Below are positions 12,001 to 33,078 of a DNA stretch of 64,000 nt, piece after piece. The stretch spans positions 1,139,234 to 1,203,233 of the forward strand of contig VZDJ01000014.1 in assembly GCA_008694505.1 (NCBI GenBank). The letters run 5' to 3'. Under the pieces are notes generated by a model, which did no database searches, had not been told where the DNA came from, and saw only the letters and a program-made list of their open reading frames with translations. Source of the stretch: Cyanoderma ruficeps (Eukaryota > Chordata > Aves > Passeriformes > Timaliidae). Each line of letters starts with the position of its first letter. Position 1 is the first letter of the stretch. Both the position numbers and the translations under genes were made by a program.

Positions 12001-14706
12001 AAGGCAAAGGTGCAGTTCTCACTTTATAAGATGTTATAAAAGACCCCCAAACTGTCCGAACCCGCTGCTGTCGCCTGATTTTGGTTCCCGTTTCTCGTCC
12101 GAGCGACACGAACGCAGAGATCACCCACTGAAACATCACCTCGGCGACAAAACCACCGGCACAGCCATCAAATGACTCAAAAGTCACTTTGACACACGCT
12201 AAGCATCCTCGAGACTGCTCAGCTGGAAGCAGGAGCGACCTCCAAGATCTAAACCAAGAGGCCTCACTTGTGAAAGAGCTCGTGAACTCCTTCACCGGCC
12301 TGAGGCATCCGAAATTCCCAGAGAAACACGGAAAACTCCATCCCAAATGGTGTCAGTGCAAGGCACAGCAAGAAAATCACTGGGAGCTGGGTGAGGCTGA
12401 GGCGAGCTGGGGCCACCAGTCCTGGAATTCTGGATGGGAAAACTCCTCCAGAATTCTCCCTACATCCAGAGGAGCTTTAAAAAAAACCAACATATTTTAG
12501 AGCGTGGAAGGATATTCAGATTCTTAAGGAGAGCAGTGTGTTCCCTGGAGAACAATGGCAAGCACTTCCCTGTGATCCCAGCCAGGAGCTGCCTCGGTGT
12601 CACACTGGAATTATCGATTGCAGCGTCTGATAAGCAGCAAAACCCAGCTCAGCCTTCCAAAATTCCCTCTCCGTGGCAATTCAGGCCTGTAACTGTCAGC
12701 CAAGGCCACAAGGCAATTTCCCATCAGAGAAGGAATTCTTCCCGTTAAACCCACAGCTCCAGGTTGGCATTTCAGGTCCCTGAACACCAAACAGCCTTAA
12801 AATTGCCAAAAAAAACCAGCTTATAAAGTGCATGGCTTGGAAAATTCAATTTGCCCTGGTAGATATCACTCCACATCCTTCCTGGCTTGTGGGGAATATG
12901 GGAATTCAAGAAGAAACCCCACAAAAAAAACCCCAACACCCAACAAACAGCAGATCTTCCCCGACCTTTACCCCACTCTCGGACCAATAGTCAAAAACAC
13001 AGCATAAAATACAATGTAACAATAATATCTTTTTCTCTGGAATGAACCAGCTACAGATTATATTTTTTTTTAAACTGAGAAAGCTACAACTGTTTCCAGA
13101 CACATTTCACAGCCACTTTCGGATGTGTGGGAATCAAATGAGAGAGAAAATGTCATTTGATTTTCTCCTTTTCCCTTACATATGCCATTTAATCTGAAAA
13201 CCCAAAAGCTGTTATGTCACTGCCTGTAGTTAGAACTTTTGGGAGTCGTGATGAGTCCCAAAATATCCCTGATGAGGAGACAAAAAAAAAGACTGATGAC
13301 TAGAGAGGAGAGAAAAGCTGTTTAATTGCCAGAAAGTCAGGATTTCAGAGCTCTGGATTCACGGTGCTGCTCCACCAGACACCACCTGTGAAACCCTGGA
13401 GAAATCTACTCTGTGCCTCAGTTTTTCTTCAACTAAAAAAACAGAATCAGGATCATTAAGGTTTGGAAAAGACCTCCAAGATCATCAAGGCCGATCAAAT
13501 CCCACCAGGATCATTAAGCCGTGTTACGAAATGGAGAGAGTGTTGTTCCCCCTCCCACCCCCCGGAGGGATTTGAGGATAAAAGGTGCCTTTGGAAAGAT
13601 AAATTCATCAAGGCACAGCAGCAGGGGGCACCAGGGCATCCCAGGAGCACGGCAGGCAGGAATTCCTCCTGCGGGAATCGCTCCTAGGGCACCTCACCCA
13701 GGCCTCCGGGGATGGAAAGTGAGGCCGGAGCCCAGAGTTTTCCATTTTGAGGGGAATTAAGGCCCAGCAGGATGACGAGATTCGAGCAGCGACACAACAA
13801 CAACAAAGCAAACCGAGGGCTCGACCCGGCCCGTTGGAGCAGGGCAGAGAGCACATGGAATGCCGAGATTCCCGACACTCCTGCGTGTTCCTCCTCTCAG
13901 GAACCCGCGTGTGGGACGGCTCAGACCCCACCAAAAACCTCTGCGGCCACCACGATGCCTGGGAAGCGCAGTCTCCCCTCTGGAAATTGCAGAGCAGCCC
14001 CCAAAAAAAGCCTCCCCCGCCGGGATTCCTGCGGCCATCCAGCCCCATGCTGCCGAGGAGCTGCTTCCCAGGGATCACTTCCTAGGGAAACACTTCCAGG
14101 GAACGCTCCCCGGCCGCTGCCGTTGCTCCTTAACCGCCACCGGCTGCCTCCCGGCTCCCACACGGGCACCGGAGAATCCCGAGGGGAACGGGAAAACCTC
14201 CCGGTGCCGTCCCCCGGGCCTGAAGCGAGACACAAACCGCCTTAGTAACACAACCCCCAAGCTGCTGGATTGTTTCACCCCATCGCAGAGGGGCCCTGGG
14301 GCCGCCCCTGCCCCCGGCACTGCCCGTCCCAGCGGCTCCCCCGACCCCCGCCCGCCGGACAGCTCCACACCGAGCCGCCCCACCCCCGGACCGGGCAGCG
14401 GGACCCTTAATCCCGGCAATTAGCGGGGGAGGCCCGGCGCGGGGGCAGCCCCGAGGAGGGCAGGCAGCACCGGGGGTCGGTTCGGCCCCGGGAGGTCCGG
14501 CGGGGGCTGCGGCCCTGAGGCCGGGGCGGGGCAGTCTCTGAGGTAAAAATCTGAGAGGGCGGCCCCGGAGCGCCTCCCGCGCGGTTCGTAGCGCCGCCCC
14601 CCCGCGGTCTCCTCACGCCGGGAGCCGCCCGGTGCCCGGCCGAGCCCCGCGGGCGGGGCGGCGGCGCCGCTTCCCTCACCTTCGCTTCCACCAGCTCCGC
14701 CGCCAT
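1..14706 (-). CDS. PIAS4: PIAS4, SUMO E3 ligase (protein inhibitor of activated STAT 4), 3' end outside window
   Basis: Nuclear E3 ligase that helps UBC9 transfer SUMO to targets. Eleven coding exons are read on the minus strand: 14706-14680, 11960-11534, 7905-7821, 6668-6627, 6267-6177, 5860-5732, 5618-5513, 3134-3061, 2569-2409, 734-604 and 129-1. All have GT-AG introns and joining phases, giving 467 codons up to the edge. The N-terminus reads MAAELVEAK. Exon 2 carries the SAP domain (about residues 12-46, with the LQMLL helix). Exons 3-7 form the PINIT region, here with PINLT in exon 6. Exons 8-9 carry the SP-RING (C and H ligands in [12 protein letters not shown] and CPVC). The last exon has the SUMO-interacting motif VVDLTLD followed by an acidic run. 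The family is about 510 residues, so about 40 C-terminal residues are missing only because the window ends. The exon count equals the human gene as I recall it. Confidence 0.97.
195..575 (+). mobile_element. CR1 LINE 3' fragment
   Basis: Sense-orientation CR1 tail in PIAS4 intron 10. It shows the typical order: ggcttcccactgccac, cacagggtgcccagagcagc, gtccaaggccaggctggaca, then cccttccaaccc. It is 5'-truncated and diverged, with an internal duplication of the gaattcttcc stretch. Confidence 0.85.
2409..2569 (-). CDS. PIAS4: PIAS4 exon 9, SP-RING catalytic exon
   Basis: 161-nt exon encoding residues 328-381. It contains most of the SP-RING zinc-binding residues ([16 protein letters not shown], then [14 protein letters not shown]) that contact the E2 enzyme UBC9. 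All expected Cys and His ligands are present, so the ligase domain appears intact. Its final GATGG joins exon 10 in phase 2. Confidence 0.95.
2745..3035 (+). mobile_element. CR1 LINE 3' fragment
   Basis: Sense CR1 tail in PIAS4 intron 8, with the same landmark order. Part of the block around gtgtccctgcc is duplicated within the element. Confidence 0.85.
4505..4880 (+). mobile_element. CR1 LINE 3' fragment
   Basis: Sense CR1 in PIAS4 intron 7. It begins further 5' than most copies here (gttcagcctagagaagaaaa) and ends near a degraded terminal cctgggattctctg. Confidence 0.85.
5668..5727 (-). repeat. Short GC-rich tandem repeat at the PIAS4 intron 6 donor
   Basis: In this 113-nt intron the bases after the GTGAGAG donor repeat the motif GGGAGCCCCCA, alternating with GAGCTGCCCA. 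The repeats occupy about half of the intron and start within a few bases of the 5' splice site. Confidence 0.75.
6307..6415. repeat. 12-bp tandem repeat (ccccatcccaat)n
   Basis: Perfect to near-perfect 6- and 12-bp repeats in PIAS4 intron 4, about 40 nt upstream of the exon 5 acceptor. In the transcribed (minus) sense the repeat is a run of GGGGAT / GGGATT, so it could form a G-rich RNA structure close to the acceptor. Confidence 0.9.
7906..10270. other. PIAS4 intron 2, non-repetitive part
   Basis: About 2.4 kb of AT-richer intron with no recognisable CR1, no convincing coding exon and no clear RNA gene. Open reading frames here are short and lack family resemblance. It is one of the longest repeat-free stretches in the window and could hold regulatory sequence, but no specific element can be named. 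Confidence 0.5.
10280..10545 (-). mobile_element. CR1 LINE fragment, antisense
   Basis: Reverse-oriented CR1 in PIAS4 intron 2. Landmarks are gggcacttccagggcagccac, cctccccaccctcacaggg and the upstream part ctctttcagtttaaaacca through tctaagcactggcaagccc. Confidence 0.8.
10741..10872. repeat. 30-bp AT-rich tandem repeat with internal palindrome
   Basis: Four to five copies of a unit like gggaatatagtgatattac. The part taatatagtgatatta is nearly self-complementary, so each unit could form a cruciform. It lies between two CR1 copies in PIAS4 intron 2. Confidence 0.85.
10995..11150 (-). mobile_element. CR1 LINE 3' end, antisense
   Basis: Begins with the reverse CR1 terminus (cagaatcacagaacgtgtag), then ggttggaagagacctccaag and the cttcttcctaatatccaccc segment. 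Confidence 0.85.
11213..11515. repeat. Minisatellite next to the PIAS4 intron 2 donor
   Basis: About ten copies of a 25-30 bp unit, in plus sense cccccaaaggcctcgggaag followed by aggagac or aggtcac. The array begins about 15 nt inside the intron after exon 2. Units vary in the final 6 bases, and a shorter unit (ggaaagaggtgacccc) occurs twice. Confidence 0.9.
11534..11960 (-). CDS. PIAS4: PIAS4 exon 2, SAP domain
   Basis: Largest PIAS4 exon, 427 nt, entered at a CAG acceptor and starting AAC ATG GTG ATG. It encodes residues 10-151. The SAP fold ([14 protein letters not shown]...) binds AT-rich DNA and contains the LXXLL helix. The basic [11 protein letters not shown] helix follows, and the exon closes with LLKPTEL before a GTGAGT donor in phase 1. 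A minisatellite begins about 15 nt into the following intron. Confidence 0.95.
13445..13525 (-). mobile_element. CR1 LINE terminal fragment, antisense
   Basis: Short reverse CR1 terminus in PIAS4 intron 1: cagaatcaggatcattaagg then gaaaagacctccaagatcat. Strongly diverged. Confidence 0.65.
13618..13631 (+). promoter_or_regulatory. Candidate CTCF motif
   Basis: GCAGCAGGGGGCAC fits 13 of 14 positions of the CTCF core I recall (CCASYAGRKGGCRS). It lies in PIAS4 intron 1. Motif evidence only. Confidence 0.35.
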
Positions 14707-15200
14707 CTTGGGCCTCCAGCGTCCACCGCGCCGGGCGCCGCCGCCGGGGTCACGTGACCAACCCCGCGCCGGGGGGGTGGGCGGGACCGCGCCGCGAGCG
14801 CCGCCCAATCGGGGCGCGCGCTCCCCGCGCCCCCGCCACGCCCTCCAGCCACGCCCCGCCAGGCCCCGCCTCCCCGGGAGCCTTAAAGGGTCCGCGCCGC
14901 TCAAACCGGGAGCGCACCGGGGAGACAGCGGCGGCGACGGGGGATGGGAGCGGCGGGAGCGGCGGGAGCGGCGGGAGCGGGGATGGAGGCGGCCCCGCGA
15001 GCACTGCGGGAGGGGGAGGGGGTGGGCAGGCGATGGGTGCTGCCCCCAAGATGGCGGCAGGTGGGTGCCCCGGGGCAGGGCAGGGCCCGGTGGGCTCGGC
15101 CCGAGGCTCCGCCGCTGTCCCGGCGCCCTGTGGGCCGTCCCCGGTGAGGACGGGAAGCGTTGAGAGGCTCCTGGAGGAGAGGAGGGATGGGGATGGAGGA
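14400..15200. promoter_or_regulatory. PIAS4: PIAS4 CpG-island promoter
   Basis: Dense CpG, GC-box (ggggcggggc) and no TATA box around the PIAS4 start codon at 14706-14704. A YY1-type element (AAGATGGCGGC on the minus strand, 14709-14699) overlaps the initiator ATG. A second copy on the plus strand lies at 15048-15058. The island extends about 450 bp upstream of PIAS4, which suits a bidirectional promoter. Confidence 0.8.
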
Positions 15201-15378
15201 TGGGGAAGGGTCCCGGTGCCCCGGTTCCCAGAGAAGGGAGGGCTGGGGAGGGATCGCCCGGCCAAAATTCGCTCCGTGGTAGCGACATCCCATAGACCCC
15301 CCAGCCCTCCTGCCCCGGTCAGTGTTTGTGTCCCTTTCTGCAACTTAACGCATCGCTTATTAAAAACATCTTTTATAT

Positions 15379-15421
15379 AATAATAATAATAATAATNGAT
15401 AATGATAATAATGATAATAAA
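15379..15421. repeat. (TAA)n / (TAATGA)n microsatellite with an N
   Basis: Trinucleotide repeat ataataataat interrupted by an undetermined base at 15397, so its true length is uncertain. Confidence 0.85.
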
Positions 15422-15444
15422 TATATTGTATTTTGCAGCTTTTT

Positions 15445-15725
15445 CCTGATAGGCAGCTCCGATCTCTGCTCTGGTAGCTGGGACAGGAGCCAGGGAATGG
15501 CTTCAGCCAGGGATTTGGGATGGAGATCAGGGAAAGGTTCTTCCTCCGGGGGTGATGTGCACTGCTCAGGCTCCCCAGGGAACGGGCACAGCCCCAACCC
15601 TGCCAGAGCTCCAGGAGCATTTGGAAAACACTCTGGGCCAGGCTGGGATTGTTGGGGTGTCTGTGCAGGGCCAGGAGTTGGACTGGATGATCTTCAGGGT
15701 AACCCCAGTGTTTGGGGTGAAAGGC
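15445..15725 (+). mobile_element. CR1 LINE 3' fragment (second subtype)
   Basis: Sense copy of a CR1 subtype that differs from the commonest one here. Landmarks are ggagatcagggaaaggttct, ctccccagggaacgggcaca, gagctccaggagcatttgga and ggccaggagttggactggat. The same subtype occurs at 43930 and 51410. Confidence 0.8.
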
Positions 15726-16064
15726 TGCACTGGGAGAGGTTTTCCAGCACTTTCCTTACTATCGATCCCACATACTGATTAGACGAAAAGGCAATTAACA
15801 GTTTCTCAGGAAGACCAGGATGTTAATCAGGTTTCCCAGTTTTCCCTTCTAGGCTGGCAAAAGCCAGGGTTGGTGTTAAAAATCCGAGAGATTGCTATGG
15901 AAACCCCAAAGGCCGATAATTCCTCCTGTCACGGGGGGAGAGCCGGGCCCAAATCCCTCCTGGGTGTAGCTCCATTGCCCTCCTGCCTGGAGGATCATCC
16001 GTCCTGTCCTCACACAGGCAGGCTGGGAATGTGCTGGGAATTTGGGAGCTGCCAGTGAGGTGAT

Positions 16065-16465
16065 GCCCGGATTAAGGCTGAGAGAATTGGGATTGTTCAG
16101 CCTGGAGAAGAGAAGCTTTGGGGTCACCTCACTGTGGCTTTCAAAACCTGAAGGGACCCCACAAGAAACATGGAAAGAGACTTTGGATAAGGGGTGGAGG
16201 GAGAGAACACAGGGAATGGCTTCCAGCTACCAGAGGGCAGGGATAGATTGAATATTGGGATGGAATTCCTGGCTGTGAGGGTGGGGAGGCCCTGGCACAG
16301 GGTGCCCAGAGAAGCTGCGGCTGCCCCTGGATCCCTGGAAGTGTCCAAGGGAAGGCTGGACAGGGTTTGGAGCAGCCTGGAGAGTGGGAGGTGTCCCTGC
16401 CCATGGCACTGGATGTTCCTCCATGTCCCTTCCGACCCAAACCATTCCATGACTCCGTGATTTCT
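16065..16465 (+). mobile_element. CR1 LINE 3' fragment
   Basis: One of the longer CR1 tails in the window. It runs from gggattgttcagcctggaga to cccaaaccattccatgactc, close to the true CR1 terminus. It lies about 600 bp upstream of the EEF2 start site. Confidence 0.9.
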
Positions 16466-16604
16466 GTGAGCGCTAACGCCGCTGAGGGCGCACAGGGACG
16501 GCTCGAGGCCGGAGCTCTGCGGCTCCGTGACAGCCCCGGTGACACCGGGCCCGGCTGGGGGGGTCAGCCCGGTGCCGGTCCCGGTGCCCCCGCGCTCCTC
16601 CCCG

Positions 16605-16618
16605 CCCGCAGGGGGCGC
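16605..16618 (+). promoter_or_regulatory. Candidate CTCF motif upstream of EEF2
   Basis: CCCGCAGGGGGCGC matches 13 of 14 positions of the CTCF core as I recall it. It lies about 480 bp upstream of the EEF2 start, in CpG-rich sequence. Confidence 0.45.
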
Positions 16619-16899
16619 TGCTGCACCCCCCGACCGGGACATGCGCAATGCGGGCACCCTGCGGGACCGGGGCGGGGCGGGCCGGACCCACCGGTGCCCG
16701 GGACTGCTGCCTGCCACCGGGCTCAGCCTACCGCCTTCTCCTAGTGGCCGAGCCCCTACCGCTCGGTGACACCACTCCGAGGGCGGCCTCACCAATCCCA
16801 GTACCCCGGGCCGTTTCCCACACCGGCAGCGGGAGGGACGGACTTTCCCCCCGCTGTAGCGCGGGCGGGGCGGAGCTGTCGCTGCCGGTCGCTGTTCCC

Positions 16900-17180
16900 C
16901 CGGTGTCGCCTCGCTGTAGTCCCGGTGTAGCCGCGGTGACACCCACGTGGTACCGGCGAGGCGGAACAACCTCCCGACCACAGAGTGCGCCGGGCAGAGC
17001 GGCGCGGCCGCGCAAGCGCTCGGCGCAGGCCTCGCCCCTCGGCGCCGCCGCCCTATAAGAGGGCTCCGGCTGACGTCAGCGCTCTCTTCCGCCCGCTCTG
17101 CGCTCGCCAGCGAGACAGGGCCGAGCCGCCGCCATTGCCGCGATCCCCCCGCCCCGCAGCATCCGCCGCCATCCGCCACC
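16900..17180 (+). promoter_or_regulatory. EEF2: EEF2 core promoter and 5' TOP leader
   Basis: A full CRE palindrome TGACGTCA lies at 17071-17078 and a TATA box (tataaga) starts at 17054. About 30 bases after the TATA box, at 17084, is the pyrimidine tract CTCTTCC, the expected 5' TOP start, which places EEF2 under mTOR/LARP1-type translational control. The leader of about 97 nt has no upstream ATG and ends in the strong Kozak context gccaccATGG. The CRE sits between the TATA box and the start site, an unusually proximal position. Confidence 0.85.
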
Positions 17181-25313
<8,133 letters not shown>

Positions 25314-25820
25314 ATGAAACTCATGGAACTCTGGGGGAGAACAGGAAAACAAATTTAATTAATTAGCGTTATCACCCATGCCCGCCCCGGGGTTTGGGAA
25401 AAGGGGGGGGGGGTGTAGACGCCTTGTGACCACCATCTTGTTAATTATAATTAAATGGGTTTCATAGCAATTTTGAGAACTTCAGATGAGGAAAACAAAC
25501 AAAAAGAGAAAAAAAAAAAGCCTTATAGGTTTCTGTGTTGCACATGACTCATCTTTGCCATTGTAACTAAAACATTTCCACTAGATCTGCCCAATTCTGT
25601 ATTTATTTGACTCAAAAAAAAAAAAAAGAAAAAAAGATAGTGCTGCAGAATGGCCCGGAATGGGGTGGGGTGTGCTTCAATCAAAAAGGAGGACAAGGAA
25701 AACAGGGGGGAGAGATGGTGAGGGGGTGAGGATGCCTTATCTGCAGCGTGACTGTCCGTCGTGCCCATCGCCGCCTGTGTTAGTGCCACTGGAATTAATA
25801 AAATTGGATAAATGGTGACG
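25314..25820 (+). terminator. EEF2: EEF2 3' UTR and polyadenylation signal
   Basis: About 500 nt of 3' UTR follows the TAA. A canonical AATAAA lies at 25797-25802, so cleavage is expected near 25815-25825. The UTR contains short A-runs and a gggggggggg run, but no other convincing signal. Confidence 0.85.
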
Positions 25821-25854
25821 AAAAGTGAAAGTTTTTGGGGTGTTTTTTAAGGGC

Positions 25855-26130
25855 GAGGTGGCGCCCTCTTGTGGGGATGAAGGGGTGGTGCCATCGGCGC
25901 GCGCCCACCCTCGGCCCCGCCCACTGACCGAGAGACGCGGTGGGGCGTGGCCTCAGAGGGGGTGGGCGGGACCAGGGATGGGCGGGGCTTGGTCAATGAG
26001 AGTGATGCGGTGTGGGCGTGTCTCACTGCGGCGGTGGGCGTGGTTTGTGCGGGAGGGGGCGGGGCCTGCTGTGTTGGAATGTGGCGGCGGCGACGCGGGC
26101 GGCGGCGGCCCAGNTTTGGGGGGGCTGTGG
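25855..26130 (+). promoter_or_regulatory. DAPK3: DAPK3 CpG-island promoter and probable non-coding exon 1
   Basis: CpG-rich segment with several GC-boxes (gggcggg) and no TATA box. It ends in a run of cggcggcgg followed by an undetermined base at 26114. A 5' UTR exon is inferred here because the coding exon is preceded by an acceptor (ccacag|g at 26449). The exact start site cannot be read. Confidence 0.6.
25861..25874 (-). promoter_or_regulatory. Candidate CTCF motif between EEF2 and DAPK3
   Basis: On the minus strand the sequence reads CCACAAGAGGGCGC, 13 of 14 positions of the recalled CTCF core. It sits about 60 bp after the EEF2 poly(A) signal and just before the DAPK3 CpG island. Confidence 0.5.
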
Positions 26131-26533
26131 GGCAGGAAAGGGATGTGCAGGGACTGGGAGGAGAGGGGCTGTGGGGATTATTGGGTGGGGGACAGGGAGG
26201 GTCGGTGTGGGATTAGGAGAGGAAATGAGCCAGGAAAGGGATGAGGAGGACTGGGGGGACAGAGGGTGTGGGGCCTGTGGAGCGGGGAGAGGCTGTGGCC
26301 CCCTTCCCTTCTTTGTCCCCTGGGTTTTGGGGTGTGGTGACACCGGGGGACATCCCCGGCACTAACCCGGGGCTGTTAGAAATCGGGATCCCTGTGCTGG
26401 CTCCTGGGAGCTCCTGGGACACATCCCCCCCTTTCTCCCGGTGCCACAGGTGCTGATCCCCGGCTGCTCCTCCCTCCCGACAACCAGCGCTGGCAGCAGC
26501 GGGGCGAGTCCCGCCGCAGAGGGCCCCGCAGCC

Positions 26534-30027
<3,494 letters not shown>

Positions 30028-30410
30028 CCCGGCCGGCCCCGGGGGGCTCCGGTGCTGCCCGGTGTCCCCCCGGTGTGCGGGGGGTGTTTGTGCCTCCCCC
30101 TGGAGCCCCCACCTCGTGGGGTTGGGGCCGTGCCACCCCGGGGGGGTTTGGGTTTCTGCCTGCAGCTCCTGCCTGGCTCGTGTCCCCGCGCTCCCTGTCA
30201 CTGCCGCTGCGCCCCGGGGCGTTTGTCCCCACCCCTCGACACTACAGCAGCAGCCACGCGTGGGCTGGGACCGTGGACTGATCCCCCAAACTCTGCAGCC
30301 CCCCGCGGGTGACCCCAAATCCCCTCAGGGTGCTGCACCCCTTGTCCCCCCCGCTGTCCCAGCCCTGGCTCCCCGTTTGCTCAGAATAAAGGTTTCTGTG
30401 TCATGGGGTG
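30028..30410 (+). terminator. DAPK3: DAPK3 3' UTR and polyadenylation signal
   Basis: Short, very GC-rich 3' UTR of about 380 nt. A canonical AATAAA lies at 30385-30390, followed by a tgtgtc GT-rich stretch. Confidence 0.88.
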
Positions 30411-32509
30411 GCTGCCTCAGCTCCCGCCGTGGCGGGACAGGGGTTGGGAGGGGGACAAGGATGTGCCCTGTGGTGACAACTCCTCCACTCTGCTCCCATC
30501 CCAGAGGGGTTTCCTTAATTTGTGAGGGGAGAGAAATGATTTTTTTTCGAAATGAGAGCCAGTGCTGGTGGGTGAGCTCGCTGTGGGCACGGAGGGAGGT
30601 CCAGGATGGTTTGTGGGGTGTTCCCAGGCTGGGGGAGCCCCCAGCCCCTCTCGCCTGAGATCCCTCACTCCTGGGGACGGGGAGCCAGGTCCCAAAGCGC
30701 CACATTCCAGAGAACACCAGAGCAGGGAGCAGGTTCCCCTGGGAGCAGCGAGGGTTTCCAACTGCCTGTGACCCCGGGGAGCCCAGATCCAGCTGAATTT
30801 GATCCGGGGGAATCACCGGCCAAATCCCAGTGGATGGCAGGCGTCCCCCTGGCTGGAAGGGTGGGTTCACCTCTAGCTCAGCTCCGTGCCCAGGGCATTT
30901 GCTCCATTTAGGATTTATTTGTCACTCTGCTGTGGCCCCTGGGGACCAGCGGGGCTGAGGGGCCATGCCCCACGTCCCTGCTGACGTTCCAACAGGTTTA
31001 GGTTTCATTCCCATCCGTGGGACACGTGGACCTGCTGATATTTGACCTGCCCCGGTGTTCCCTGCCAAGGCTCCTACAGGAGGTGACTGGGGCTGTCCCC
31101 GTGTCCAGCACAGCCACGGGGGCTGCCCGTGGGGAGGGGACACGGAGCCCTCGGCGTGGCCCAGCCAGGCCCCGTGTCCTGGGGAGGCTTTGGGCTGTGG
31201 ATTTGGATGCAGAGGCAGTGGGTGAAAGGATGTATGGAAACCCTATAGCCCCGGCTGTTCCCGAGGCAGGCAAAGTTCACATAGTGAGAAACCCTCCTGG
31301 ATTCTCCTTGTGCCCAGGGCTTGGGTTTCACACTCCCAAAAGGCTTTTGGAAGTCACTGGTCATTCACCCTGGCCCAGGAGCTGCTGTGCCTCAGAGCAG
31401 CAGGGGATCTCACCCAGGTGGATGCACGAAATGACACCAAAACAGCTGTAAAAAAGCAGAATTTGGGGTGTGGTTCCTGAGTCTACTAACCCTGAAGCCT
31501 GTAGGAAGCGGTGTTGGGAATGAGGGGGATGTGCTGCCCCGGGGGGATTCTGGTGCTGTGACATTACTGGGATGTTCTGCTCCAGTCCCCTTTGCAGCTG
31601 GAGCTGCCACCACCCCGTGACATTTCCCTCTGTGGACAGAGACACCAAAATGCCTTTTTTAGGCTTCAATTTCTGCTTCCCGGAGTCTGGCAGGAGGTGG
31701 GAGCGAGGCCTTTTCCCTTATAAGTCTTCACAAACCCCAAATGCTTTTGCACAGCTTAAACCAGCCCTGAAGGCACAGGGAAAGCCCCGGGAAGCCAGGG
31801 CTGCATCCCCTGGGATCCTGTTCCTGCCAGGGAAGCTGAGCCGTGGGGAATGCTCCGTGTAGGAACCAGGGTGACAGGCCACAGCAGGGTGTCCCTGCGG
31901 TGCCATCACAGTGGGGTGGGTGTCCCCAGGCACGTTCGGTGCTGCACACCAGGAAATTTCCCTTTTTAGAGCCCGGGGAGAAGCCAGAAGGAGCCAGAGC
32001 TCTCTCTGGCCATGGCATCCCTGCTCAGGACAACTGGAAAAATCACTGGAGTAAGACAAGGACAAGGAGCTGGGTCTGGCTCCCCTCTGGGTTTTTGGGT
32101 GACTCCTCATTAATCTGTGGCAGCAGCAGCACTGCTTCGAATTCAGGCCCCAAAATCTTGGGAAGAATTTCCCCCAGCCGAGTTATTTCAGTGCCTGAGA
32201 GCTCCCAGTGTTTGCAGGGACAGGGGTGGCACTCCCATGGCACTGCCCTCTCTCCAGCTGACATTTGGATGGTGTTTCAGCTTTAATTCGGCCTGAAATG
32301 GTTCTTAGGGAGGCAGAGTTTTCATTTCCCGTTCCCTGAGGAATCCCCCCGGTTAACCTCATGGATTTAAATTCCCAACCTGAGCCATTCCCACCTGCCT
32401 GGGCCTCTGTGAGCACCCAAACCCAACCAGCGACACGTGGAATGAGCTTTGAGGCCACCCAGGGCTGGGATTCCAAACACCCAGGAAAATGGAGCTGTTG
32501 TGTTTGGGA
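30411..32509. other. DAPK3-NMRK2 convergent intergenic region
   Basis: About 2.1 kb between the two facing gene ends. No coding exon, CR1 copy or RNA gene is convincing here. Open frames on both strands are short, compositionally driven and show no family motif. It is essentially unique GC-moderate sequence. Confidence 0.6.
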
Positions 32510-32526
32510 TGAGCTTCACAGCCGTT

Positions 32527-32532
32527 TTTATT
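32527..32532 (-). terminator. NMRK2: NMRK2 polyadenylation signal
   Basis: AATAAA on the minus strand (tttatt on plus), about 550 nt after the NMRK2 stop codon. Cleavage is expected near 32510, which gives a 3' UTR of about 0.57 kb. Confidence 0.7.
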
Positions 32533-32984
32533 GCAACAAAGCTGAGCGAGGAATTAAATCAGCACCTCAAAAGGAGACTGAAGTGGATTTTTACTGAGCT
32601 GAGACGTTACAAACAAGCCTTGCAGGAAGCCTTCCTGTCTGCAGAAGCATCCGAGCAGGAGCCCTCTCGTTTTCCCAAGCACAGCTCTACCTGCTCTGCT
32701 ATAAAAATGCTGTTTCCAACTTCTCTGTAAGCCAGCGGAATATAAAATAATTACAAAAAAAATAAACCCACCAAAAAAACCCCAAACCCCAGCGAGGCGA
32801 TCCTGTCCACGTGGCGGGAATAAGTTACCCTCGAGTTTTCAATTATATACAGAAGGGACTTGCCAAAGGGAGAGGAGTTCACACAAATAACCCCAATTCC
32901 CACTTCCAAGTATTATTTACATCACGCTGTACACGGATTTTCCAGATCTTCCCAGACCCTGGAAAGCAGCAAAGGGAAAAAGGG

Positions 32985-33035
32985 TGAGATCCAGGGTGAG
33001 ACCCAGGGTGAGACCCAGGGTGAGACCCAGGCTGT
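32985..33035. repeat. 12-bp tandem repeat in the NMRK2 3' UTR
   Basis: Four copies of gggtgagaccca, about 45 nt past the stop codon. In the transcribed (minus) sense this is tgggtctcaccc. Confidence 0.85.
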
Positions 33036-33078
33036 TCCCAGCACATTCTCACGTCCCAGCCCTCTGGATTTGAGTTAC

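Noticed and set aside
14407..15288. Long minus-strand frame upstream of PIAS4
   Set aside because: It is a product of the CpG island (R/P/G/A-rich). It includes the MAAELVEAK peptide only because it overlaps PIAS4 exon 1 in frame.
31017..31451. Plus-strand 144-codon frame between DAPK3 and NMRK2
   Set aside because: No domain, no splice or promoter context, and composition similar to the flanking non-coding DNA.
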